Assembly: GCA_035278025.1 (NCBI GenBank)
Contig: DATEJK010000211.1
Coordinates: 1-54,382 of the forward strand
Length of the DNA: 54,382 nucleotides
Source: JAICWP01 sp035278025
Lineage (GTDB): Bacteria > Acidobacteriota > Terriglobia > Terriglobales > Acidobacteriaceae
Direction of reading: 5' to 3'
Shown: positions 34,721 to 42,833 of the stretch, piece after piece
Position numbering within the stretch: position 1 is the first letter of the stretch
Layout of the letters: each line of letters opens with the position of its first letter
Notes under the pieces: model-generated
Database searches by the model: none
The model's input: the letters and a program-made list of their open reading frames with translations, nothing else
Told to the model about the DNA's origin: nothing
Translations under genes and position numbers: made by a program

Positions 34721-35017
34721 TCACATGAGCACGCAATAGAGCTCCCAGCAGGGCTCCCCATCGCGCTCGCTGGTGGTGAAGCTGAATTCCGCCTGGGTGG
34801 CGTGGAGCGCCGACGCGATCTCCTTCCACAAGCCCACCGCCAGCGGGCACTTGCCATTCATGGCATCGCGCAGGGTATCCACCGGAAGGCTGGTCATGCC
34901 CGCCAGGTCGCCGACCGAAAGGGTGCGGTTGGCCAGCAGTTCGCGCCACAGCTGCGCGGTGGCCGGATGCAGATAGGCTTGAGCCACAGGCGAACTGGCA
35001 GGGGGCAATTTGGACAT
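34721..35017 (-). CDS. Small helical, HTH-like protein (98 aa)
   Basis: Not a named family. ATG 35017 gives 98 aa; the frame upstream is Arg/Cys-rich and unlikely. The central part LWRELLANRTLSVGDLAGMTSLPVDTLRDAMNGKCPLAVGLWKEIASAL has the helix pattern of an XRE-type helix-turn-helix (the TLSVGDLAGMTSLPVDTLRDAM unit would be helices 2-3), followed by two strands (AEFSFTTSERDGEPCWELYCVLM). This suggests a small DNA-binding regulator. It is 69 bp downstream of the TonB receptor gene on the same strand. Confidence 0.6.
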   Translation of the reverse strand: MSKLPPASSPVAQAYLHPATAQLWRELLANRTLSVGDLAGMTSLPVDTLRDAMNGKCPLAVGLWKEIASALHATQAEFSFTTSERDGEPCWELYCVLM

Positions 35018-35086
35018 GAAGCTATGGTTTCGTGTCCGGCGGCAGGGGTCAATGTTACCTCCGGACAAGCGCAGCACCGCAGCCGG

Positions 35087-37489
35087 TCAGTGGAAGGTGA
35101 ACTTCAGCCGGCCGCCGGCCATCCGCGGGTAGCCGAAGTGAGTGCCGGAAAAAGGATTACCGAAGTTGTACACAAATGCGCGATCAGCCAGGTTCTGCAC
35201 ATCGAACTCCGCGGCAACAGTCATGCGCTCGCGGCGCAGCAGATCCATGCCGCCTGACCAGCCGAAAACGTACCATGGCTTTACCCTTTGGGTGGAAAAA
35301 TTCACCAGGCCCGCGCCGGGGGAGGCGCGGAGGCGCGCCACCTGGTCTTCCGGCACCTCGATGGGCACCCCACTTTCGTAGCGGCCGCTAAAGGAAGACC
35401 ACAGGCCCCGCCGGTGAGCGGTGTAGATGACAGCGAAGGCGCCCACGTTGCGCTGGTCGTGATCGGGCGTGAACTGGGTGCCGGGGCCGATCTCAATAAA
35501 GTCGGAGGTAAGAAAGAGGCCGCCGTTGAGCGGGCCAAATTCCGTGACCCGGCTGTTGGTGTAGCTCAGGTAGCCGGACCAGCCGTGGCGCTCGGGCACA
35601 TCCAGGCGGACATCCAACCCTTTGGCGCGAGCCGACGCTACGCTGTTGGGGAAAATGATGGTGGTGCTGAAGAAGACGTTGGGATCGTCAATGTTGCGGA
35701 AATCGCGCCCCCAGTAAGCCAGGTTGAGGCGCAGCGTTTTCGGCAGTTGCTGAGACATCCCTACTTCCCAGGCGGAGGAAGTTTCCGGGGCAATATCGGC
35801 GCCGCCGGAAGCAAAGGGCGAAAGCCGGCGCGCCGGAAGCGAGCTGGCCAGCAACAGGTTTTCCACCTGGGGCGGCATGTAGAGGCGGTTAAACGAGGCT
35901 CGCACCGCGGTGTGGGTTCGGGGAAGGTAATAGACGGCACCCAGGCGCGGGCTGGCCTGCTGGGCGGGAACCAGCAGATCGGTGTGATCGTAGCGCAGAC
36001 CGGCATTGATGGTCAGGTTGAGTAGGGGAGAAAAATCATCCTGAGCGTAGGCGGAAACGGCGCCGCGCACCACGCGTCCCTGAAAAAGAAAGGGATTGGC
36101 GGGCGTGAAGGCCATGGCCGCCGGGGTCAACTGCGCCTGGGCCGCGGCTTGCAGGTCAGTAACGCCAAAGGTAAAAAATTCGTTCATCGCAAGGCGCGAG
36201 GCTTCCGCTCCCAGCTTGAGGGTGTGGCCATGGAAGACGCTGGTCAGGCTGGCGATGCCGCCGAGGCGTTCGTGATGGCGGTTCTGGGCCGCAAACAGCG
36301 GAGTATCCCGCTGGCTGGGCGAGAGCCGGGCGCGGTAGTAATGGCGGTAGAGCGCAAAATTGGTGAGCGTGTGCGCCGACCAAGTGTGCTGCCAGGAGAG
36401 GGACTGATGGTTGTCCCGCAGTTGCTGTTTCTGGCGCTGGCCGGCGAGCTGCTGAAAGAAGTTGTTGGGCACGTTGAAGTCGGCGCCGCCGGAGGAAACG
36501 TCGAGGAGCACCATATCATTGATGGTGGGGTGCCAATCCGCGCGCGCAGAGAAGGAAAGCGCTGCACCATAGTTGTTGAAATTGCGCGGGTCCACGGGAT
36601 CGAGAAAGCGGTCGGAGCGGTTGCCGGCAGCGGCCAGGAAAAATCCCCAGCTCCGCCCGCCGCCGGCCAGGGCGGAAGCCAGTTGCTGGCTTTGGAAGCT
36701 GCCTGCGCCCAGGCTGAGCGAGCCGGTCAGCGGCGTGTCAATGCCCGACTTGGGCTGCACCACGATGACGGCCCCGGAGCGGCCGCCAAACTCCGCTGGG
36801 ATGTTGCCGGTGATGACATGCATGGAGCTGATGGTGTCCGTCTGCACGGCAGCGGCGGAGAAGGCGTCCATGCGGTCGGGCGTGGGCACGCCATCTACCA
36901 CGTAGAGCGCGCCATCGTCCACGCCGCGAATGTGCATCAGGCCGTCATTCTCCGTGGTCCAGCCGGGAGTGGTGGCCACCACCGCCTGCAGCGGGTTGCG
37001 GGCGGTGACCCCGGAGCTGACCTGGATGGAGTTCTGGTCAACCACTGTCTCGGTACGCGGCACGTCCTGGCCGACGATGTCGGGCGCACCCCGCACAGTC
37101 ACGGACTCTTCCGAAGCCAGCAGTTGGAGTACGGCGGCAACCTGCTGAGGAACATTGGAACGAATGGCGAGTTCCTGGGTGAAACTGTGGAATCCTCGCG
37201 CCTCAACTCGTAGCTGATAAGAGCCGTAGGGAACGTTTTCAAAAATGAACTGCCCCTGGTCGTCGGTGCTTTCGCTGCGGGAGCTGCCGGTGAGAGGGTT
37301 CTCAAGAACCACGCGAGCGCGGGACACGCGAGCGTGGCTGGGGTCGGCGACGGTACCGGTGATAGTGCCGATTTCAATCTGAGCCTGCGCCATACAAGCC
37401 AGGTACACGACTGCCACCACGCTCAGCAGCTTGATTCGCCGGCCCGGGGGAGGTGTGGACCGGCGGAACAGGTGGACAGATATGGACAT
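35087..37489 (-). CDS. TonB-dependent receptor with carboxypeptidase-regulatory-like domain
   Basis: Outer-membrane receptor, 800 aa. Signal region up to AQAQ (about residue 36), then a carboxypeptidase-regulatory-like domain (about 40-125; GTITGTVADPSHARVSRARVVLENP, GQFIFENVPYGSYQLRVEARGF), a plug domain (about 130-250; VTARNPLQAVVATTPGW, IRGVDDGALYVVDGVPTPD, NIPAEFGGRSGAVIVV) and a 22-strand barrel ending in RLKFTFH. It is shorter than Oar-type receptors and looks like a conventional siderophore/cobalamin-type barrel; no cobalamin riboswitch or Fur box is evident upstream, so the ligand is open. A candidate promoter lies at 37513-37540. The small HTH-like gene follows. Confidence 0.92.
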   Translation of the reverse strand: MSISVHLFRRSTPPPGRRIKLLSVVAVVYLACMAQAQIEIGTITGTVADPSHARVSRARVVLENPLTGSSRSESTDDQGQFIFENVPYGSYQLRVEARGFHSFTQELAIRSNVPQQVAAVLQLLASEESVTVRGAPDIVGQDVPRTETVVDQNSIQVSSGVTARNPLQAVVATTPGWTTENDGLMHIRGVDDGALYVVDGVPTPDRMDAFSAAAVQTDTISSMHVITGNIPAEFGGRSGAVIVVQPKSGIDTPLTGSLSLGAGSFQSQQLASALAGGGRSWGFFLAAAGNRSDRFLDPVDPRNFNNYGAALSFSARADWHPTINDMVLLDVSSGGADFNVPNNFFQQLAGQRQKQQLRDNHQSLSWQHTWSAHTLTNFALYRHYYRARLSPSQRDTPLFAAQNRHHERLGGIASLTSVFHGHTLKLGAEASRLAMNEFFTFGVTDLQAAAQAQLTPAAMAFTPANPFLFQGRVVRGAVSAYAQDDFSPLLNLTINAGLRYDHTDLLVPAQQASPRLGAVYYLPRTHTAVRASFNRLYMPPQVENLLLASSLPARRLSPFASGGADIAPETSSAWEVGMSQQLPKTLRLNLAYWGRDFRNIDDPNVFFSTTIIFPNSVASARAKGLDVRLDVPERHGWSGYLSYTNSRVTEFGPLNGGLFLTSDFIEIGPGTQFTPDHDQRNVGAFAVIYTAHRRGLWSSFSGRYESGVPIEVPEDQVARLRASPGAGLVNFSTQRVKPWYVFGWSGGMDLLRRERMTVAAEFDVQNLADRAFVYNFGNPFSGTHFGYPRMAGGRLKFTFH

Positions 37490-37512
37490 GAACTCGGGCG
37501 TCTACCTCTATG

Positions 37513-37540
37513 ATTATCAGTTACAAGTCGGAGTGAGCAA
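37513..37540 (-). promoter_or_regulatory. Candidate promoter for the TonB receptor gene
   Basis: Minus strand: -10 GATAAT (37513-37518, 5/6), 16-bp spacer, -35 TTGCTC (37535-37540, 3/6). The predicted leader is short (about 15-20 nt). Confidence 0.35.
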
Positions 37541-37655
37541 GGACAAGGGATGGAGAGGATGGTTCCGCGCATCTGCGTGTTTTTGCGGCTTCGATGACGA
37601 AGCACGGCCGACATGGCCAGGACGACGGGTGTGAGGCACGGTTCGGGAGCGAGTG

Positions 37656-37684
37656 TTGACAGTCGCGTCAAACCTGCATAGGAT
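37656..37684 (+). promoter_or_regulatory. Sigma70 promoter for the secreted 254-aa protein
   Basis: -35 TTGACA (37656-37661, perfect), 17-bp spacer, -10 TAGGAT (37679-37684, 4/6). About 46 nt of leader lie before ATG 37737, which has AGGAG upstream. Confidence 0.6.
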
Positions 37685-37736
37685 GGCGATGCTCTCGGCC
37701 GTACACCAATCCAATTAAAATTCAGGAGATCGCATT

Positions 37737-38501
37737 ATGCGCAGGCCACTTCTGTCTTTTGCAGTCCTCTGTTTTGCCGCCAGTTTCGCCACCGCACAAA
37801 GCACGGCGCCCGATAAGCTCTGCGAGGTTCACGTCAACCGGGTGAAGCCGGGCATGACCGCACAGTATGAACAAGGCCGCGCCCGGCACATGGCCTGGCA
37901 CAAGTCACAAAATGATTCCTGGTCTTGGACCACGTGGGAGATCACCACGGGAAAGGACACCGGAAGCTACCTCATCAGTTCCTGCGGACATACCTGGAAG
38001 GATTTCGACGGGCGCGAGCAGTTCAACGCTGCTGATGCCAAAAATGCCAACGCCACCATGGGCGCTACGCTGGCTGGCGAGACCATGACTTACTATGCAG
38101 CGCGGCCTGAGCTCTCCTCCGAATCCCAGCCAGGGGCGCCGCCAGCGTACTTGAGCGTGCTCTTTTTTCACCTGAGGCCGGAGGGATTCGCCGACTTCAC
38201 AAATGGGGTTAAGCAAGTGAACGAAGCGTTTACCAAGACCAATACGCCGCGCGGTGAGAACCACTGGTACACGCTCGCCAACGGCGGATCCGGTCCTGAG
38301 ATCGTACTGGTCCAGGAACGAAAGAGCCTTGCCGACATGGCCGGTACCACCACCAAAACGCTGGACGAGATCATGAAAGAAGCTTACGGCGACCAGGGCG
38401 CGGCAACCATGACGGCGATCCGCAAAGCCTATAATTGGTCAGAATCCGAACTCCTTCACTACCGTCCTGACCTCAGTTATATGGCGCCGGAATCACACTG
38501 A
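37737..38501 (+). CDS. Secreted protein with two ABM-like (dimeric alpha/beta barrel) repeats
   Basis: 254 aa with a Sec signal peptide (MRRPLLSFAVLCFAASFATA). The mature part seems to hold two copies of a ferredoxin-like alpha/beta unit: CEVHVNRVKPGMTAQYEQGRARHMAWHKSQ ... SYLISSCGHTWKDFD, and LSVLFFHLRPEGFADFTNGVKQVNEAF ... GPEIVLVQERKSLADM. This layout resembles NIPSNAP/ABM-type proteins, but no active-site assignment is possible. It has its own promoter and a strong hairpin after it, so it is monocistronic. The overall fold assignment is inference from pattern. Confidence 0.7.
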   Translation: MRRPLLSFAVLCFAASFATAQSTAPDKLCEVHVNRVKPGMTAQYEQGRARHMAWHKSQNDSWSWTTWEITTGKDTGSYLISSCGHTWKDFDGREQFNAADAKNANATMGATLAGETMTYYAARPELSSESQPGAPPAYLSVLFFHLRPEGFADFTNGVKQVNEAFTKTNTPRGENHWYTLANGGSGPEIVLVQERKSLADMAGTTTKTLDEIMKEAYGDQGAATMTAIRKAYNWSESELLHYRPDLSYMAPESH

Positions 38502-38509
38502 CGCTGCTC

Positions 38510-38550
38510 ACGTGCGCTGCCCTCCTCACCGCAGGCAGCGCACGTTGTTC
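38510..38550 (+). terminator. Hairpin terminator after the 254-aa gene
   Basis: Perfect 12-bp stem (ACGTGCGCTGCC at 38510-38521 with 38534-38545), 12-nt loop, followed by a short T-rich tail (TGTTC). It lies 9 bp after the stop codon. Confidence 0.65.
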
Positions 38551-38660
38551 AGCTTCCGGATTGGGGCCAGCGGCGCCGAAAGGTTCAACCTGGGCTTTAG
38601 AACCGCCATCACTTCCAAACAGGCGTCACCCTGAACCTATCCCGCGGGCACATGAAGGGA

Positions 38661-38689
38661 TTGCCAAAATGATCAAATCCTGATATAAC
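38661..38689 (+). promoter_or_regulatory. Sigma70 promoter of the TetR-HlyD-ABC operon
   Basis: -35 TTGCCA (38661-38666, 5/6), 17-bp spacer, -10 TATAAC (38684-38689, 5/6). The -10 box overlaps the palindromic operator at 38686-38703. Confidence 0.65.
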
Positions 38690-38703
38690 TAACCAGTTAG
38701 TTA
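38686..38703. promoter_or_regulatory. Perfect palindromic TetR-type operator
   Basis: TAACTAAC-CA-GTTAGTTA: two perfect 8-bp arms around a 2-bp centre, 13 bp before the TetR start codon and overlapping the -10 box and the transcription start. Position and symmetry are those of a TetR-family auto-repression site. Confidence 0.75.
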
Positions 38704-38716
38704 ATTAGCAAAAGCG

Positions 38717-39400
38717 ATGGCTACCACTGCTAAAAATCACCGCCTGGGGAGTCGCGGACAGCCGGAGCAGACGCGCGCCGCCATTCTCAAGGCCGCGATG
38801 TCTGAGTTCGCCCAGGAGGGGGTGGCCGGGGCACGCACTGACGCCATTGCCCGCGCCGCCCGCGTGAACAAGGCCCTGCTCTATTACTACTTCAAAGATA
38901 AAGAGACGCTCTATGGGGCGGTGGTGGACCAGATCTTCGCCGGCCTTTCGGAGCGCGTTCACGCGGCTCTGAACAGCGACCTGCCGCCGCGCGAGAAGTA
39001 CCTGGCCTACGTGGGGGCGCACTTCGATTACATCGCGAGCAACCCAGTGCTGCCGCGCATCGCGCAGCGGGAGTGGATGAGCGCGGGACGTAACGCATCG
39101 CCGCATCTGCGCCACCTTGTGCAGCGCTACCTGCGGCCTATTTTTCTGAAGGTGAGCGAAGTGCTGCGCGAAGGCATTGCCGCGGGCGAATTTCGCCGGG
39201 TAGATCCCATCCAGTTTGTGCCCAGTACGGTGGCCATTGTGGTGTCGTATTTTGCCAATGCGCCGCTGCTGGCCATGCTGGCGGGGGGCGACCCGCTCTC
39301 GCCGGAGCGAATCGCCGCGCGGCGGGCGGCGGTGCTCGATTTCGTCTCCGCGGCGCTGTTTCAGAATGCCAACTCGGCCGGGAAAGGAGCGCAGCCGTGA
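38717..39400 (+). CDS. TetR/AcrR-family repressor of the HlyD-ABC exporter operon
   Basis: 227 aa. N-terminal TetR helix-turn-helix (residues 18-65: TRAAILKAAMSEFAQEGVAGARTDAIARAARVNKALLYYYFKDKETLY), then an all-helical ligand domain (YLAYVGAHFDYIASNPVLPRIAQREWM, LRHLVQRYLRPIFLKVSEVLREGIAAGEF), which is like the CecR/UidR-type C-terminal domain. It is the first gene of the operon and overlaps the HlyD start by 4 bp. The palindrome just upstream implies that it represses its own operon and is released by a compound that the exporter handles. The gene order regulator-HlyD-ATPase-permease recalls E. coli cecR-ybhGFSR (family knowledge). Confidence 0.92.
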   Translation: MATTAKNHRLGSRGQPEQTRAAILKAAMSEFAQEGVAGARTDAIARAARVNKALLYYYFKDKETLYGAVVDQIFAGLSERVHAALNSDLPPREKYLAYVGAHFDYIASNPVLPRIAQREWMSAGRNASPHLRHLVQRYLRPIFLKVSEVLREGIAAGEFRRVDPIQFVPSTVAIVVSYFANAPLLAMLAGGDPLSPERIAARRAAVLDFVSAALFQNANSAGKGAQP

Positions 39401-40515
39401 GCCAGCGCAACCGCTTCATAATTCTTTTAAGCGTGATCTTTGCCGGAGCGTTGATTTATTACCTGGCGACCACGAACCGCAACCAGGGTCTGGACTTGAT
39501 CGGCACGGTGGACGCCAACCAGGTCATCGTCAGCCCGCAGATTCAAGGGCGAATCGAAAGACTGCTGGTGGACGAAGGCACGCCGGTAAAGGCGGGCGAC
39601 GTGATCGCGCTGCTGGACGCCAACGAGTTGCGGGCGCAGGAGCAAGCGGCCACGGCCACCATCAACAGCCTGCGCTCCAAGGTGTCTGAGACCCTGGCGA
39701 CGGAAGCGGCCACCAAGGGCTCTACTGCCGGCGATGTGGCCAACGCCGAGGCCAGGCTGGAATCCACGCGCGCACAACTGGCGCAGGCGGAGGCCAACCT
39801 GGAACAGATCAAGACTGACCATGACCGCACCGTTTCCCTGGCCGCCTCCGGGGTGGCTTCGCAGCAGGATAAAGACCGGGCCGACGCCCAGCTGAAGGCG
39901 CAACTGGCGGCGGTGAAAGCCCTGCAGGACCAGGTGCGGGCGGGGCAGGCGGACTTGAATTCCGCCATCGCGCGCACCCATCAGGCCACCGCGGCGCAGA
40001 GAACGGTGGCCGCCACTCGCGCCGACATGGCCAATGCCGCCGCGCTGCGCGCCCAGGCCCAGGTTCGCCTGGGCTACACGCGGGTGCTGGCGCCGGTGAG
40101 CGGAACGGTTTCGGTGCGAGCAGCGCGCGAGGGTGAAGTGGTCAACCCCGGCCAGCCCATCGTCACCATCGTGGACCTGAGCGACACCTGGGTGCGGGCG
40201 GCAGTGCCGGAAACTTACGCCGACCGCATCGCCCTGGGCGACGTGTTCAACGTCCGCATGCCCAGCGGCCAGGTAGTGCCGGGCAAAGTCTTCTTCAAGG
40301 CGGTGGAAGGCGATTTTGCCACCCAGCGCGACGTCAGCCGGCGCAAGCGCGACATCATGACGGTGGTGCTGAAGCTGCGTATTGAGAACCCCAGTGAGCT
40401 GTTTGTACCCGGCATGACGGCTGACGTGCTGGTGCCGCAAGCCGCCCTGCAGGCGGGCTACCAGCAGCGCAAACAGGAAGCGGCGCAACCCCAAAGCAAA
40501 CCGGCGATGGAGTAA
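39397..40515 (+). CDS. HlyD-family membrane fusion protein of ABC exporter
   Basis: Inner-membrane-anchored periplasmic adaptor, 372 aa, YbhG-like. One N-terminal membrane helix (residues 7-24, FIILLSVIFAGALIYYLA), lipoyl half one (IVSPQIQGRIERLLVDEGTPVKAGDVIALLD), a long coiled-coil hairpin (about 65-215, Ala/Gln/Lys-rich) and lipoyl half two with barrel (LGYTRVLAPVSGTVSVRAAREGEVVNPGQPIVTIVDLSDTWVRAAVPE), ending in a Gln/Lys tail. GTG 39397 overlaps the tetR stop and has GGAAAGGAG upstream. It should link the ABC permease downstream to an outer-membrane channel; no TolC gene is in this operon, so the channel at 8806-10392 or another would be used. Confidence 0.92.
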   Translation: MSQRNRFIILLSVIFAGALIYYLATTNRNQGLDLIGTVDANQVIVSPQIQGRIERLLVDEGTPVKAGDVIALLDANELRAQEQAATATINSLRSKVSETLATEAATKGSTAGDVANAEARLESTRAQLAQAEANLEQIKTDHDRTVSLAASGVASQQDKDRADAQLKAQLAAVKALQDQVRAGQADLNSAIARTHQATAAQRTVAATRADMANAAALRAQAQVRLGYTRVLAPVSGTVSVRAAREGEVVNPGQPIVTIVDLSDTWVRAAVPETYADRIALGDVFNVRMPSGQVVPGKVFFKAVEGDFATQRDVSRRKRDIMTVVLKLRIENPSELFVPGMTADVLVPQAALQAGYQQRKQEAAQPQSKPAME

Positions 40516-40520
40516 GCGGG

Positions 40521-41552
40521 ATGGCGGAAATTCCACAAAACGGCGGCAACGGCATGGACAAAGCCATCGAGGTGGACCATATCGTCAAGAAATATGGCGA
40601 CTTCACCGCCGTGGACGATATCTCCTTCGCGGTGGACGATGGCGAAACCTTCGGCCTGCTGGGTCCCAACGGAGCCGGCAAGTCCACCCTTATCCGCATG
40701 ATGACCACGCTGCTGCCCATCACTTCCGGCGTGGCGCGCATTGCCGGCCATGATGTGCGCCGCGAGCCGGATGCGGCGCGCCGGGCCATCGGCGTTATTC
40801 CCCAGGCCCTGACCAGCGACCTTGACCTGACGGTGGAAGAAAATCTCAATATTTATGCCAAGCTCTATGACGTTCCGCCCAGGGAGCGAAAAAAGAACGT
40901 GGACGAACTGCTGGAGCTGGTGGACCTGTCGAAATGGCGGGGAGCGCAGACCAAGACCCTTTCCGGGGGCATGCGGCGACGGCTGGAGATTGCCCGAGGC
41001 CTGGTACACAGCCCCAAGATTTTCTTTCTCGACGAGCCCACCACCGGGTTGGACCCGGTGTCGCGGGTGGCGGTATGGGAGATGCTGGGCAACATCAAGA
41101 GCAATCGGCGGCTCACCATCCTGATCACCACCCACTACATGGACGAGGCCGACCGCCTGTGCGACCGCATCGCGATCGTGGACCACGGCAAGCTGGTGGC
41201 GCTGGACACGCCCAAGGCGCTGAAGGCCAGCGTGCCCGGCAGCAACGTGATTGAAGCCCAATTTGCTGCGCCCCCCGCCGACTGGGAGCAGCAGTTGCAG
41301 GCGCTTTCGGAAGTCACCTCGGTGCAGGCGGAGGGCGGCAACACTTTCCGCGTACTGACCGGCAATGGCTCGCGCACCACTACTGAACTGGTGGAGTTGG
41401 CGGTGCGCTCGGGCGTTGAGGTCCGCAGCCTGACGGTGCAGAACACCACGTTGGACGACGTTTTCGTCCACTACACCGGTCGGCAGCTGCGTGATGAGAC
41501 GGTGAAGGCTTACGCGTTCGTCATGCCGGATCGGCCAGGACTGCGTCCATGA
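40521..41552 (+). CDS. ABC exporter ATPase (DrrA/YbhF-like)
   Basis: 343 aa, one nucleotide-binding domain. Walker A GPNGAGKS (48-55), Q-loop Gln95, signature LSGGM (147-151), Walker B IFFLDEP (167-173) and H-loop in LITTHYMDEADRLCDR. The C-terminal 80 residues (after the D loop) follow the DrrA/NodI pattern (VRSGVEVRSLTVQNTTLDDVFVHYTGRQLRDE). E. coli YbhF has two fused domains; this one has a single domain and should act as a dimer. It starts 5 bp after the HlyD gene and overlaps the permease gene by 4 bp, so translation is coupled. Confidence 0.95.
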   Translation: MAEIPQNGGNGMDKAIEVDHIVKKYGDFTAVDDISFAVDDGETFGLLGPNGAGKSTLIRMMTTLLPITSGVARIAGHDVRREPDAARRAIGVIPQALTSDLDLTVEENLNIYAKLYDVPPRERKKNVDELLELVDLSKWRGAQTKTLSGGMRRRLEIARGLVHSPKIFFLDEPTTGLDPVSRVAVWEMLGNIKSNRRLTILITTHYMDEADRLCDRIAIVDHGKLVALDTPKALKASVPGSNVIEAQFAAPPADWEQQLQALSEVTSVQAEGGNTFRVLTGNGSRTTTELVELAVRSGVEVRSLTVQNTTLDDVFVHYTGRQLRDETVKAYAFVMPDRPGLRP

Positions 41553-42661
41553 ACCGAACCTTCGCCATTATTGAACGCGAACTGCGCAAGTTCTTCCGCT
41601 CGCCGGCGCTGATGCTGGTTTCCATGGTGTTTCCGCTCGTGCAATTGATCGTGCTGGGCAACGCCTTCGGGGGCAAGATCCGGGACGCCAAACTGGGCGT
41701 GGTAGACCAGGACCACGGCACGCAATCCTTGAAAGTCCGCGAGGCATTCGACTCGGTGCGCGCCAACGTCCGCACCTTCGTGCCGGTGTACTACCAGAGC
41801 CAGAAGCAGGCGGTGGAGGACGTCCGCGACGGCAAACTGCAGGGCGCGGTTGTTATTCCACCCGAGTACTCGCGCCGGGTGTACGAAGAGAATCATCCCC
41901 GCATCGCGCTGGTGGTGGACAACAGCGACAACTTCATGAGCTCGGCCCTGGAGCAGAGCCTTACCCAGCTTACCGATTCCCTCAACCAGCCCGAAATCGA
42001 GCCCCGCATCGTCCAGCAAAAGGTTCTTGAGATCGTGGAACTGTATCCCTACATCGAGTATATGAAGTACCTGCTGCCAGGCGCGATCACCCTGGCCATG
42101 TTCGTCTCCGTAATGATCGGCGGCGGCATGCTCTACATAGACGATAAGGCGCGCGGAGTACATGAGGGCTACCTGGTAACGCCCATTACCAAGACCGAAC
42201 TGGTGCTGGGGCTGAACGGAGCCGGAGCCATCAAAGCGGTTGCCGCCGGGGTGGTGATCACCCTTATCGGTTCCCTGCTGGCCGGAGTGGGGAGCATTTT
42301 TGATCCGCGCACGGCGCTGTGGCTGTTCCTGCTCATCATTCTTACCTCAGTTTCCTTCAATGCCATGATGTTCCTGATGATGGTACGGGTGGAGGACCCG
42401 CTGGTGCCGCGCGCCACCTTCGGCATCCTGAACACGCTGCTGTTTTTTCCCAGCGGCTCCATCTATCCCATCGAGGCATTCCCCTGGTGGCTGCAGGCGA
42501 TCGCCAGGGCCGATCCTTTCACCTACGCGGTGCACGGATTCAAGGCACTATTGTTGAAAGAAGCGGGCTTTGTGGCCATCTGGCAGGATCTGGTCATTCT
42601 GACCCTGTTCGGCGTGGTCATGATGGCCATCGCCATCCCGCTGTTCAAGCGCTCGCTGTAG
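41549..42661 (+). CDS. ABC-2 type permease of the exporter
   Basis: 370 aa, ABC2_membrane_3-like. First helix near residues 19-37 (MLVSMVFPLVQLIVLGNAFGG), a large periplasmic domain with VRTFVPVYYQSQKQAVEDVRDGKLQGAVVIPPEYSRR, then five helices from about residue 175 (YLLPGAITLAMFVSVMIGGGMLYIDDKARGVHEGYLVTPITKTEL) to the end (VILTLFGVVMMAIAIPLF). The VTPITKTELVLG motif is typical of ABC-2 exporters. E. coli has two permeases (YbhS, YbhR), here only one, presumably as a homodimer. Last gene of the operon. Confidence 0.93.
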   Translation: MNRTFAIIERELRKFFRSPALMLVSMVFPLVQLIVLGNAFGGKIRDAKLGVVDQDHGTQSLKVREAFDSVRANVRTFVPVYYQSQKQAVEDVRDGKLQGAVVIPPEYSRRVYEENHPRIALVVDNSDNFMSSALEQSLTQLTDSLNQPEIEPRIVQQKVLEIVELYPYIEYMKYLLPGAITLAMFVSVMIGGGMLYIDDKARGVHEGYLVTPITKTELVLGLNGAGAIKAVAAGVVITLIGSLLAGVGSIFDPRTALWLFLLIILTSVSFNAMMFLMMVRVEDPLVPRATFGILNTLLFFPSGSIYPIEAFPWWLQAIARADPFTYAVHGFKALLLKEAGFVAIWQDLVILTLFGVVMMAIAIPLFKRSL

Positions 42662-42833
42662 CCGCAATTTCCGCGCCCAGCGAATTAGAACCAAAGACCT
42701 GCCGTCGCCATTCAGCCGGCGCTTGCCCCTTGCTGCTGACCCGCCCGGGGTTGTAAGGTGTCCCCTCCGCTAACCGGGCCGGAAAAAACCGCCGCAGACC
42801 GGTTCGCGGCCATGAACGCCGCCGAGGAACTGC

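Noticed and set aside
37490..37736. Cobalamin riboswitch upstream of the TonB receptor
   Set aside because: I looked for a B12-box-like segment and long paired leader on the minus strand and saw none; the predicted leader is only about 15-20 nt.
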